Positions 1 through 5,988 of a DNA stretch of 15,405 bases are shown here, one piece after another (the first letter of the stretch is position 1; each line of letters starts with the position of its first letter). Made by a program: the position numbers and the translations under genes. Source of the DNA: an uncultured Lachnospiraceae bacterium (lineage in GTDB: Bacteria; Bacillota; Clostridia; Lachnospirales; Lachnospiraceae). The notes beneath the pieces are model-generated. The model did no database searches. It was not told where the DNA came from and saw only the letters and a program-made list of their open reading frames with translations. The stretch lies in contig CARUOB010000022.1 in NCBI GenBank assembly GCA_949076555.1, forward strand, positions 1 through 15,405, given 5' to 3'.

Positions 1-5
1 CAGTT

Positions 6-1811
6 ATGGCAGAATCAATGAAGGGTTTAGTAAGATCGCACCGCTGCGCGGAACTTTCCTTGGGCAATGTGGGGGAAGAAGTGACCGTGATGGGATGGGT
101 GCAGAAGCAGAGGAACAAGGGCGGTATCATATTTGTGGATCTGCGCGACCGTTCCGGCATTTTGCAGATTATATTTGAGGAGAGCGACTGCGGCGCGGAG
201 GCGTTCGCCAAGGCGGAGAAGATGAGAAGCGAGTTCGTCATCGCCGTTGTGGGCAGGGTGGAGAAGCGTTCCGGAGCCGTCAACGAGAATTTAAAGACGG
301 GAGAGATCGAGATACGCGCTGCGCAGGTGCGCGTTTTGTCCGAATCCGAGACGCCGCCGTTTCCGGTGGAGGCGGACTCTAAGACAAAGGAAGAGATCCG
401 TTTAAAATACCGTTATCTGGATTTGAGAAGACCGGATTTGCAGGAGAAACTGATTCTGAGAAGTAAGATCGTCTCGGAGATGCGCGCCTTTATGGCGAAC
501 GAAGGCTTTCTGGAGATCGAGACACCTATTTTGTGTAAATCCACGCCGGAGGGAGCAAGAGATTATCTGGTGCCCAGCCGCGTGCATCCCGGCAGCTTCT
601 ATGCGCTGCCACAGTCACCCCAGCTCTACAAGCAGCTTCTGATGTGTTCCGGTTACGACCGGTATTTCCAGATTGCCAAGTGCTTCCGGGATGAGGATCT
701 GCGTGCGGACAGACAGCCCGAGTTCACGCAGGCGGACATGGAATTGTCTTTTGTGGATGTGGACGATGTGCTGGAAGTGAACGAACGGCTGATCAAACAT
801 ATCTGCAAGGAGGCCATCGGGCTTGACGTACAGATTCCCCTGCCCCGCATGACATGGCAGGAGGCGATGGATCGTTTCGGTTCCGACAAGCCGGACACCC
901 GTTTTGCAATGGAACTGACGGATGTGTCAGATATCGTGGCTGGCTGCGGTTTCGGTGTGTTTACGTCCGCCTTGGAAAGTGGCGGTTCCGTGCGCGGTTT
1001 AAATGTGAAGGGACAGGCGGCCATGCCCCGCAAAAAGATTGACGCGCTGGTGGACTTTGCGAAGGGTTACGGTGCGAAGGGACTGGCTTACTTAAGCGTG
1101 CAGGAGGACGGCACTTACAAGTCTTCCTTTGCGAAGTTTATGACGGAGGAGGAACTTTCGAAGCTGGTGCAGGCGATGCAGGGCGAGAAAGGCGATCTGC
1201 TTCTGTTTGCGGCCGACAAGAAAAATATCGTCTACAGTGTGCTCGGGGCGCTGCGCGTGGAGCTTGGGAAGCAGCTTGGGCTGATCGACGAGTCACAGTT
1301 TCACTTCCTCTGGATCGTGGAATTTCCGCTTCTTGAGTGGAGCGAGGAGGAGAACCGCTTTATGGCGATGCACCATCCTTTCACGATGCCCATGGAGGAG
1401 GACTGGCAGTATATTGACTCCGACCCCGGCAGGGTGCGGGCGAAGGCTTATGATATCGTGTTAAACGGGGTGGAGCTTGGCGGCGGTTCCGTCAGAATCC
1501 ATCAGGATGACATTCAGGAGAAAATGTTTGAGGTGCTGGGCTTTACAAAGGAGCAGGCCTGGGAGCAGTTCGGTTTCCTCTTAAGCGCCTTCAAGTACGG
1601 CGTGCCGCCTCATGCGGGACTCGCTTACGGCCTTGACCGTATCGTGATGCTTTTGACCCATGCGGACAGCATCCGTGAGGTGATCGCGTTCCCGAAGATC
1701 AAGGATGCGTCCTGCCTCATGACGGATGCGCCCGGCAGGGTGGATGAGAAGCAGCTTGCGGAGCTGCAGATTGCGATTCAGGATGAAGAAGAGACGGAAA
1801 AATCACACTGA
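6..1811 (+). CDS. aspS: Aspartyl-tRNA synthetase
   Basis: Charges tRNA-Asp with aspartate in the cytoplasm; class II aminoacyl-tRNA synthetase of the bacterial type. The 601-residue product has the usual bacterial length. It begins with an OB-fold anticodon-binding domain (about residues 1-115, with GWVQKQRNKGG near 30-40). The catalytic core follows: RYLDLRRPDL near 136-145, class II motif 2 (FRDEDLRADRQPEF, about 227-240) and motif 3 (GLAYGLDR, 538-545). The long insert between motifs 2 and 3 (about 290-420) is the bacteria-specific GAD domain. Only five bases precede the ATG in the window, so the ribosome binding site cannot be judged; a second in-frame ATG at 18 is possible. The hisS gene that commonly precedes aspS in Firmicutes would lie outside the window. 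Lys38 stands where discriminating enzymes often have Leu (see findings). Identity is secure. Confidence 0.97.
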   Translation: MAESMKGLVRSHRCAELSLGNVGEEVTVMGWVQKQRNKGGIIFVDLRDRSGILQIIFEESDCGAEAFAKAEKMRSEFVIAVVGRVEKRSGAVNENLKTGEIEIRAAQVRVLSESETPPFPVEADSKTKEEIRLKYRYLDLRRPDLQEKLILRSKIVSEMRAFMANEGFLEIETPILCKSTPEGARDYLVPSRVHPGSFYALPQSPQLYKQLLMCSGYDRYFQIAKCFRDEDLRADRQPEFTQADMELSFVDVDDVLEVNERLIKHICKEAIGLDVQIPLPRMTWQEAMDRFGSDKPDTRFAMELTDVSDIVAGCGFGVFTSALESGGSVRGLNVKGQAAMPRKKIDALVDFAKGYGAKGLAYLSVQEDGTYKSSFAKFMTEEELSKLVQAMQGEKGDLLLFAADKKNIVYSVLGALRVELGKQLGLIDESQFHFLWIVEFPLLEWSEEENRFMAMHHPFTMPMEEDWQYIDSDPGRVRAKAYDIVLNGVELGGGSVRIHQDDIQEKMFEVLGFTKEQAWEQFGFLLSAFKYGVPPHAGLAYGLDRIVMLLTHADSIREVIAFPKIKDASCLMTDAPGRVDEKQLAELQIAIQDEEETEKSH

Positions 1812-1829
1812 GGTGTTAATTTTTAATCA

Positions 1830-1856
1830 CGGGTCTGTGCCGGAGCCACGGACCCG
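1830..1856 (+). other. Hairpin downstream of aspS without a U-tract
   Basis: Arms at 1830-1839 (CGGGTCTGTG) and 1847-1856 (CACGGACCCG) pair over 10 positions, with one G-U pair and a 7-nt loop. No T-run follows on the plus strand, so it is not a standard intrinsic terminator. It lies 18 bp after the aspS stop and may instead stabilise the 3' end of the aspS message or separate it from the next gene. Confidence 0.5.
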
Positions 1857-1945
1857 GTATCGCAGCCGGAAATCAAAGGATTCTTTCGGAAAACTTTGCT
1901 ATTGCTGGTGCGTGTCTTTGTAAAAAGCTCCGCATGGAGGAAAAT

Positions 1946-2875
1946 ATGGCGGAACAAAAAACAGATAACAAGGCGTTGGAAGAGGCGATCGAGGCTTTTC
2001 GCGCGGATAAGGAAAAAGACAGCTATGTGAAGGTGATGGAGCTTTTGGAGAAATCCATTGTGCTTGTGCCTGCCATACCGCCGAAGGATATTGACCCGGC
2101 TCTCATGGAGCAGTTGAAAGCGGGAAAGCCGGTGCAGTTTCCCAAGGATACGAAGATCGTCCCCTGTCTGCTTCGCAAGGAGACGGGAGAGCAGGCGCTT
2201 CCCATCTTTACCTCGCCGGAGCAGATTCCGGAGGATAAGAGGAGTCCTATGGTGATGGCCATGCCTTTTATGGGAGTGGTCTCCATGGCGGCGGCCAATC
2301 AGGATAAGATGGAAGAAGTTGTGGTCAATCCTTTTACCGGAATGATGGTCTTAAATAAGTCGGTTTTAGAGATCGCGGAAAAGCGCAGAAAGGCGGCCGG
2401 GCAGATTAAGACGGTCCAGTTGACGCAGGAGCAGTTTAGAAATCTGGCCCATAACAGAGTGTCGCTTTTCCTTTTGCCCAAATTCCTGTTTGAACAGAAA
2501 GAGGCGGGGCTTAAGAGGCTGCAGCAGGAGGAGGGCGCGTTTCTTCTGCAGCTTTACGACGAGGTTTACCCGAAGGGGAAAAAGAGCGGATGCAGGGCGG
2601 AGGATTTCTCCCTGATGACGCTGAATCTGTCGGATACGATACAGCTTACCCGTCTGGACCTGCCCGACGAGACGAATAAAAAGGGGCTGTGCTACCGTGT
2701 CTATGCGGTCTTTAAGAGGAACACGGAAGAAGTGCTCTACTACACGCTGGAAAGCACGAAGGAAGGCAATGTAATCGCAAAAGTGACACCGGACGGAAAA
2801 CATGAGGTGGTAGAACCCGCGCCGGACAATGGGGCGGAGATTGAGGCGATTTTAAATCTTGTGGAGCCGAGCTGA
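1946..2875 (+). CDS. SseB-like protein (SseB N-terminal domain)
   Basis: A soluble 309-residue protein recognised as an SseB-domain protein by its N-terminal half. The pattern is a helical start (ALEEAIEAF), then SIVLVPA, a segment rich in PKDTKIVPCLL, ALPIFTSPEQIPE, and VVVNPFTGMMVLNK at about residues 120-135. The C-terminal part (about 180-305) is a second alpha/beta region, possibly the SseB C-terminal domain. It has no signal peptide or membrane segment. SseB was named for enhanced serine sensitivity in E. coli, and its biochemical role is not established. I prefer the ATG at 1946 because GGAGG at 1936-1940 sits 5 nt upstream; the in-frame ATG at 1934 would overlap that site. It follows aspS by 134 bp and precedes the HAD gene by 145 bp, on the same strand. 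Confidence 0.8.
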   Translation: MAEQKTDNKALEEAIEAFRADKEKDSYVKVMELLEKSIVLVPAIPPKDIDPALMEQLKAGKPVQFPKDTKIVPCLLRKETGEQALPIFTSPEQIPEDKRSPMVMAMPFMGVVSMAAANQDKMEEVVVNPFTGMMVLNKSVLEIAEKRRKAAGQIKTVQLTQEQFRNLAHNRVSLFLLPKFLFEQKEAGLKRLQQEEGAFLLQLYDEVYPKGKKSGCRAEDFSLMTLNLSDTIQLTRLDLPDETNKKGLCYRVYAVFKRNTEEVLYYTLESTKEGNVIAKVTPDGKHEVVEPAPDNGAEIEAILNLVEPS

Positions 2876-2917
2876 CACGGGAGAAACGTTCGAAGCGGCA
2901 GGGTGAGTCCCGGGAGA

Positions 2918-2988
2918 GCACAAGAAAAACGGACGGCGTAACGCCTGGGAACCGAAAAGATGAGTTTGGGGGCGCATAAGAAAAACGG
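2918..2988 (+). repeat. Short direct repeat in the sseB-like/HAD gap
   Basis: GCACAAGAAAAACGG at 2918-2932 recurs as GCATAAGAAAAACGG at 2974-2988 (14/15), 56 bp apart. It may be an operator pair, but chance or a local duplication is equally likely. I see no good sigma-A promoter in this gap, so the HAD gene may be co-transcribed with the gene upstream. Confidence 0.35.
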
Positions 2989-3020
2989 CGCATATCCCGG
3001 GCAGGAAGGAAAAGGACGGC

Positions 3021-3689
3021 ATGACAGATACGGTTATATTTGATTTGGACGGGACACTTCTCGACACGCTGGAGGATTTGACGGACAGCGTCAATTACGC
3101 CATGGAAAAGTTCGGGTTTCCCGTGCACACGATTGAGGAGATCCGCACCTTTGTGGGGAACGGCGCGCCAAAGCTCTTGGAGCGCAGCATACCGAACGGT
3201 GTGGCAAATCCTGACTACGAGGCTGCGCTGGCAGCCTTTAAGGCACATTATGCCGAGCACTGCGAGGACAAGACAAAACCCTATGAAGGGGTGATGGAGA
3301 CGCTCGCCGAATTAAAGAGGCAGGGGTATCATCTCGCCGTTGTCTCCAACAAATTCGACGGGGCAGTGAAAAAACTTTGTAAAAAATACTTTGGGGAATA
3401 TATAACGGTCTCGATCGGGGAGAGCGCGGAGGTCAAGAGAAAACCTGCGCCCGATACGGTGTACCGGGCGCTTCGTGAACTTGGATGTGACGGCTCCCGC
3501 GCGGTTTACGTGGGAGATTCCGAAGTGGATATTCAGACGGCGAAAAATGCGTCGCTGCCCTGTATCAGTGTTACATGGGGATTTCGCACCGAAGAAAAGC
3601 TGCGTAGCGAGGGCGCGCGGGAAGAGCTGTTTGTCAGGACTCCTCAGGCGCTTGTGCCCCTTCTGGATCGTCTTCAGTCGGAAGGGTAA
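3021..3689 (+). CDS. gph: HAD-superfamily hydrolase, phosphoglycolate phosphatase type
   Basis: Predicted cytoplasmic phosphatase of 222 residues, the normal size for Gph/PGP-like HAD enzymes. All four HAD motifs are visible: motif I FDLDGT with nucleophile Asp8 and acid/base Asp10; motif II VVSNK with Ser109; motif III Lys141 in KRKPAPD; motif IV GDSEVD (165-170) with the Mg-binding acidic residues. The helical cap between about residues 15 and 90 marks subclass I, the class that includes phosphoglycolate phosphatase and pyrophosphatase PpaX. Substrate cannot be read from sequence, so gph is a family-level name. An AAAGGA at 3011-3016 lies 4 nt before the ATG. The last 56 bp overlap the convergent CorC-like gene. 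Confidence 0.88.
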   Translation: MTDTVIFDLDGTLLDTLEDLTDSVNYAMEKFGFPVHTIEEIRTFVGNGAPKLLERSIPNGVANPDYEAALAAFKAHYAEHCEDKTKPYEGVMETLAELKRQGYHLAVVSNKFDGAVKKLCKKYFGEYITVSIGESAEVKRKPAPDTVYRALRELGCDGSRAVYVGDSEVDIQTAKNASLPCISVTWGFRTEEKLRSEGAREELFVRTPQALVPLLDRLQSEG

Positions 3690-4926
3690 TCAGCACTTTC
3701 ACGATATGGTTATTTTTGATGCCGCAGGCCCGCAGGGTGATGCCGTTGTCTAAGGCGATGGTTTCCTGATCCTGCGGCAGACGGTCAAGCTGCTCGATCA
3801 TAAGACCGCCGATGGAATCATAGTCTTCGGAATCCAGAGAGACGTTGAGTGCATCGCTTAAGTCGTCCAGCTTCATGCCGCCTTCTACCAGATATTGGCC
3901 TTCCTCCGTTTCCTGAATCAGTTCTTCTTCGTCCGCGTCGTACTCGTCGCGGATTTCTCCTACCAGCTCCTCTATCATATCTTCCATGGTGATCATGCCG
4001 ACCGTGGCGCCGTATTCGCTTAAGACAAAGGCGATACTGCTGGACTTTTCACGGATTTCCATCAACAGATCCGATACGTTCTTATATTCATAAGTATAGT
4101 AGGCCTCGCGCAAAATCTTCTTGAGGCTGAATTTTTCCTTGTCCTTTACCAGAATAAAATCCTTGATATTGACAATGCCGATGATGTGATCGGGATCTTC
4201 GTCATATACCGGAAGGCGCGTAAACATGCAGGACTGAAAAGTGGAGAGCAGTTCCTGGTAGCTCGCGCTCAGAGGAACCGTGGTCATCTGGATGCGGGGG
4301 ATCATGATATCTTTCGCGACGGTGTCGCCGAAATCAAACACGTTGTAAATGAGTGTCCGCTCCTCCGACTCGATCACGCCGCCCTCATGGCTTACGTCCA
4401 CATAGGTCTTCAATTCTTTCTCGGTGATGCTGAAATTGTTTCCCTCGGAGCTGATATGTAACAGCCTTAGAATCCAGTTGGAGAGCATGTCTACCAGAAA
4501 GATGACCGGCGTAAGCAGTGTCATCAGCAGGCGGATCATGGGACCGAACAGGAGAGAGATTGGCTCGGCGCGCTGCATAGCCCATGTCTTGGGAATGATT
4601 TCGCCAAACATCAAAATCACGAAGGTCAGAATGCCCGTGGCGATTCCCACAGCCCTATTGCCCCATAGACTGATTGCAAAAGTAGTCATCAGGGAGGAGG
4701 CAGACAGATTGACGATGTTGTTGCCGATCAGAATGGCGCTCAGCATTTTGCCGTACTGCTCTAAGATGGCGAGCACGCGGATGGCTCCCTTGTGGTCTTC
4801 TTCTGCTAAGGTGCGCAGCCGCACTCTGTTGACGGTTGAAAAGGCAGTCTCGGCCGAGGAGAAAAAGGCTGATAAGAGCACGAGCACTCCCAGCGAGACG
4901 AGTTGTATGACACCTGTGGTATCCAA
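3634..4926 (-). CDS. CorC/HlyC family membrane protein (DUF21, CBS pair, transporter-associated domain)
   Basis: A 430-residue inner-membrane protein of the CNNM/CorC family, often annotated hemolysin C or magnesium/cobalt efflux protein. In order it has an N-terminal DUF21 (CNNM) membrane domain with about four hydrophobic segments (residues 1-155, carrying SAFFSSAETAFST at 19-31 and GEIIPK at 108-113), a CBS pair at about 205-330, and a CorC/HlyC C-terminal domain at about 345-422. Characterised relatives export Mg2+ or confer Mg2+/Co2+ resistance; that role here is inferred. The start is TTG at 4924-4926, chosen because AAAGGAG (complement of 4936-4942) lies 9 nt upstream. It has its own promoter and is divergent from the TIGR04086-type gene. 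Its stop codon lies inside the HAD gene. Confidence 0.92.
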   Translation of the reverse strand: MDTTGVIQLVSLGVLVLLSAFFSSAETAFSTVNRVRLRTLAEEDHKGAIRVLAILEQYGKMLSAILIGNNIVNLSASSLMTTFAISLWGNRAVGIATGILTFVILMFGEIIPKTWAMQRAEPISLLFGPMIRLLMTLLTPVIFLVDMLSNWILRLLHISSEGNNFSITEKELKTYVDVSHEGGVIESEERTLIYNVFDFGDTVAKDIMIPRIQMTTVPLSASYQELLSTFQSCMFTRLPVYDEDPDHIIGIVNIKDFILVKDKEKFSLKKILREAYYTYEYKNVSDLLMEIREKSSSIAFVLSEYGATVGMITMEDMIEELVGEIRDEYDADEEELIQETEEGQYLVEGGMKLDDLSDALNVSLDSEDYDSIGGLMIEQLDRLPQDQETIALDNGITLRACGIKNNHIVKVLITLPTEDDPEGAQAPEES

Positions 4927-4961
4927 TAATTTTCACTCCTTTACCATATCTATAATCAAAA

Positions 4962-4990
4962 ATATTAGTATAAGAACAAGATTGTGTCAA
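4962..4990 (-). promoter_or_regulatory. Sigma-A-type promoter for the CorC-like gene
   Basis: On the minus strand a perfect -35 TTGACA (complement of 4985-4990) is followed by a 17-nt spacer and the -10 hexamer TAATAT (complement of 4962-4967, 4/6). The predicted start falls near 4955, giving a leader of about 28 nt that contains the AAAGGAG site. This is the clearest promoter in the window. Confidence 0.7.
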
Positions 4991-5017
4991 GTTTTAATGC
5001 GTGCGGGAATACATATT

Positions 5018-5023
5018 TATAAG
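5018..5023 (+). promoter_or_regulatory. Possible -10 box for the TIGR04086-type gene
   Basis: TATAAG (5/6 to TATAAT) lies 28 bp before the ATG at 5052, in the divergent intergenic region. No good -35 sits at the right spacing (the best is TTAATG at 4994-4999, 3/6), so this is only a candidate. Confidence 0.3.
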
Positions 5024-5051
5024 AGAGAAGTGAAAGGACAAGGGGGTTATC

Positions 5052-5429
5052 ATGGGAAAAAAGGATTTATATATGGAAAAGGCCGTCTTTATCATTAAAT
5101 GTATGCTGGGTGCGTACATTCTGACGGCGGGGCTTCTGCTTCTGCTTGCGTTTCTGCTGTACCGTTTCGGCCTGTCCGAGAAGGCAGTCTCCATCTGTAT
5201 CATAGCGGTCTACATTATCGTTACTTTTCTGGCGGGTCTGCTTGCGGGGAAGAAGGAAAAACGGAAGAAATTCCTGTGGGGGCTTGTCATGGGCGCTCTG
5301 TACTTCGGCATTCTGGTGGTCGTGTCCCTTGCGGTGAACAAAGGCGTGGAGGACATCGCGGGAAATATGATGACGGTCTTTTTCCTCTGCGCCTGCAGCG
5401 GCATGCTCGGTGGAATGGTCGCCAAATGA
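5052..5429 (+). CDS. TIGR04086-type small integral membrane protein
   Basis: A 125-residue protein with four predicted transmembrane helices at about residues 13-37, 45-66, 74-95 and 103-123, and a short basic loop (KKEKRKK, 67-73) between helices 2 and 3. Size, helix layout and position immediately upstream of the SCIFF peptide gene match TIGR04086, a family of unknown function that is often next to SCIFF genes in Clostridia. A role in SCIFF export, sensing or immunity has not been shown and would be speculation. The ATG at 5052 has AGGGGG at 5041-5046. The in-frame ATG at 5073, preceded by AAGGA, is an alternative that would remove the first seven residues. Its stop lies 75 bp before scfA, which has its own candidate promoter. 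Confidence 0.8.
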   Translation: MGKKDLYMEKAVFIIKCMLGAYILTAGLLLLLAFLLYRFGLSEKAVSICIIAVYIIVTFLAGLLAGKKEKRKKFLWGLVMGALYFGILVVVSLAVNKGVEDIAGNMMTVFFLCACSGMLGGMVAK

Positions 5430-5432
5430 GAC

Positions 5433-5461
5433 TAGACGGGCGGAAAGTTTTATGCTATACT
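5433..5461 (+). promoter_or_regulatory. Extended -10 promoter for scfA
   Basis: TAGACG (5433-5438, 4/6 to TTGACA), a 17-nt spacer, then TATACT (5456-5461, 5/6) preceded by TG at 5453-5454, which makes an extended -10 element. The predicted start near 5468 gives a leader of about 37 nt with a strong AGGAGG. This would let the peptide gene be transcribed apart from the membrane-protein gene upstream. Confidence 0.55.
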
Positions 5462-5490
5462 GTCTAAAGTTATGAGCAAGTTTATACATA

Positions 5491-5496
5491 AGGAGG
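5491..5496 (+). promoter_or_regulatory. Consensus ribosome binding site of scfA
   Basis: AGGAGG, a perfect Shine-Dalgarno core, lies 8 nt before the ATG at 5505. It is the strongest site in the window and supports translation of this very short gene, probably at a high rate. Confidence 0.85.
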
Positions 5497-5504
5497 ATAC
5501 ACCG

Positions 5505-5648
5505 ATGAAACATATTAAGACGTTATCTACCAGAGATCTGAAAGAGTCCATGAAGAAGGGCGGCTGCGGCGAGTGCCAGACTTCCTGCCAGTCTGCATGT
5601 AAGACTTCCTGCACCGTAGGAAACCAGAGCTGCGAGAAGGCGAGATAG
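5505..5648 (+). CDS. scfA: SCIFF (six cysteines in forty-five residues) ranthipeptide precursor
   Basis: A 47-residue peptide starting MKHIKTLSTRDLKESM, with exactly six cysteines at 21, 24, 28, 32, 36 and 43 (CGEC, TSCQSACKTSC, NQSC). This is the signature of the SCIFF ribosomally made peptide family, nearly universal in Clostridia. The N-terminal 18-20 residues form the leader recognised by the maturase, and the Cys/Ser/Thr-rich rest is the core. Related SCIFF peptides receive a thioether between a Cys sulfur and the gamma carbon of a downstream Thr; from memory the mapped pair in one homologue is Cys32-Thr37, and both residues occupy those positions here. Ranthipeptides have been linked to quorum-type signalling in solvent-producing clostridia; the role here is unknown. 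No transporter/peptidase gene lies in the window. Confidence 0.93.
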   Translation: MKHIKTLSTRDLKESMKKGGCGECQTSCQSACKTSCTVGNQSCEKAR

Positions 5649-5716
5649 TTTCCGGTTGCGCTGGCGTAAGATATTTGCGCCGACGTTTCGCGTCAGAAGA
5701 AAAGAGCAGGAAAAGA

Positions 5717-5747
5717 CAGGCCCGGCATGCGGCGCATGACGGGTCTG
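5717..5747 (+). terminator. Terminator-like hairpin between scfA and scfB
   Basis: Arms at 5717-5729 (CAGGCCCGGCATG) and 5735-5747 (CATGACGGGTCTG) pair over 13 positions, with one G-A mismatch, one G-U pair and a 5-nt loop. It is followed by CTTGTACGTT, a poor U-tract. It sits 69 bp after the scfA stop. It may be a weak terminator or a 3'-end stabiliser that raises scfA message over scfB. Confidence 0.5.
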
Positions 5748-5752
5748 CTTGT

Positions 5753-5921
5753 ACGTTATGGTTACGATTCACACCCATGCCAGATTTCGTACTGCTTTAC
5801 GTTTATTCAGTGTGAATTGCAACGATGATGCACACAAAATGCCCAAAAACCGGCATTTTGGCGCTGGCTCCGACACCATGCAGCAAGTGCATGGTGCGGG
5901 TGTGAAACGTAACACGTTATG
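5753..5921. repeat. 8-bp target-site duplication flanking the 5761-5913 element
   Basis: ACGTTATG occurs at 5753-5760 and again at 5914-5921, directly abutting both ends of the inverted-repeat element. An exact 8-bp duplication at both boundaries is what a transposition event leaves behind. Confidence 0.8.
5761..5913. mobile_element. MITE-like non-autonomous element inserted between scfA and scfB
   Basis: A 153-bp element without a convincing gene. Terminal inverted repeats are GTTACGATTCACACCC at 5761-5776 and its near-complement at 5898-5913 (15/16; the mismatch is an A-A pair at 5767/5907). An exact 8-bp duplication flanks it. Inside are two perfect 9-bp stems: 5835-5843 with 5852-5860 (CAAAATGCC, 8-nt loop) and 5874-5882 with 5888-5896 (CACCATGCA, 5-nt loop). 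An 8-bp duplication is made by several IS families (for example ISL3, IS66, IS256 and IS1595), so the parent transposase cannot be named. Being between peptide and maturase genes, the transcribed element would fold into a large RNA structure in their shared message. Confidence 0.78.
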
Positions 5922-5988
5922 CAACAGTCTGGCAGGGGCGGCGGACGCGGCCGGACTGTGAGAAAAGACAGAAGTCAGGAGAATCATT

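Noticed and set aside
653..1033. Long minus-strand reading frame inside aspS
   Set aside because: It lies wholly within a conserved gene in another frame, with no ribosome binding site or recognisable domain; it is a shadow of the aspS coding sequence.
1896..1924. Promoter for the SseB-like gene (TTGCTA-17-TGTAAA)
   Set aside because: Both hexamers match at only 4 of 6 positions, and the start site would leave only about 5 nt before the ribosome binding site.
5749..5961. 70-codon plus-strand reading frame across the scfA-scfB gap
   Set aside because: It runs through the inverted repeats and hairpins of the MITE, has no ribosome binding site, and its product resembles nothing known to me.
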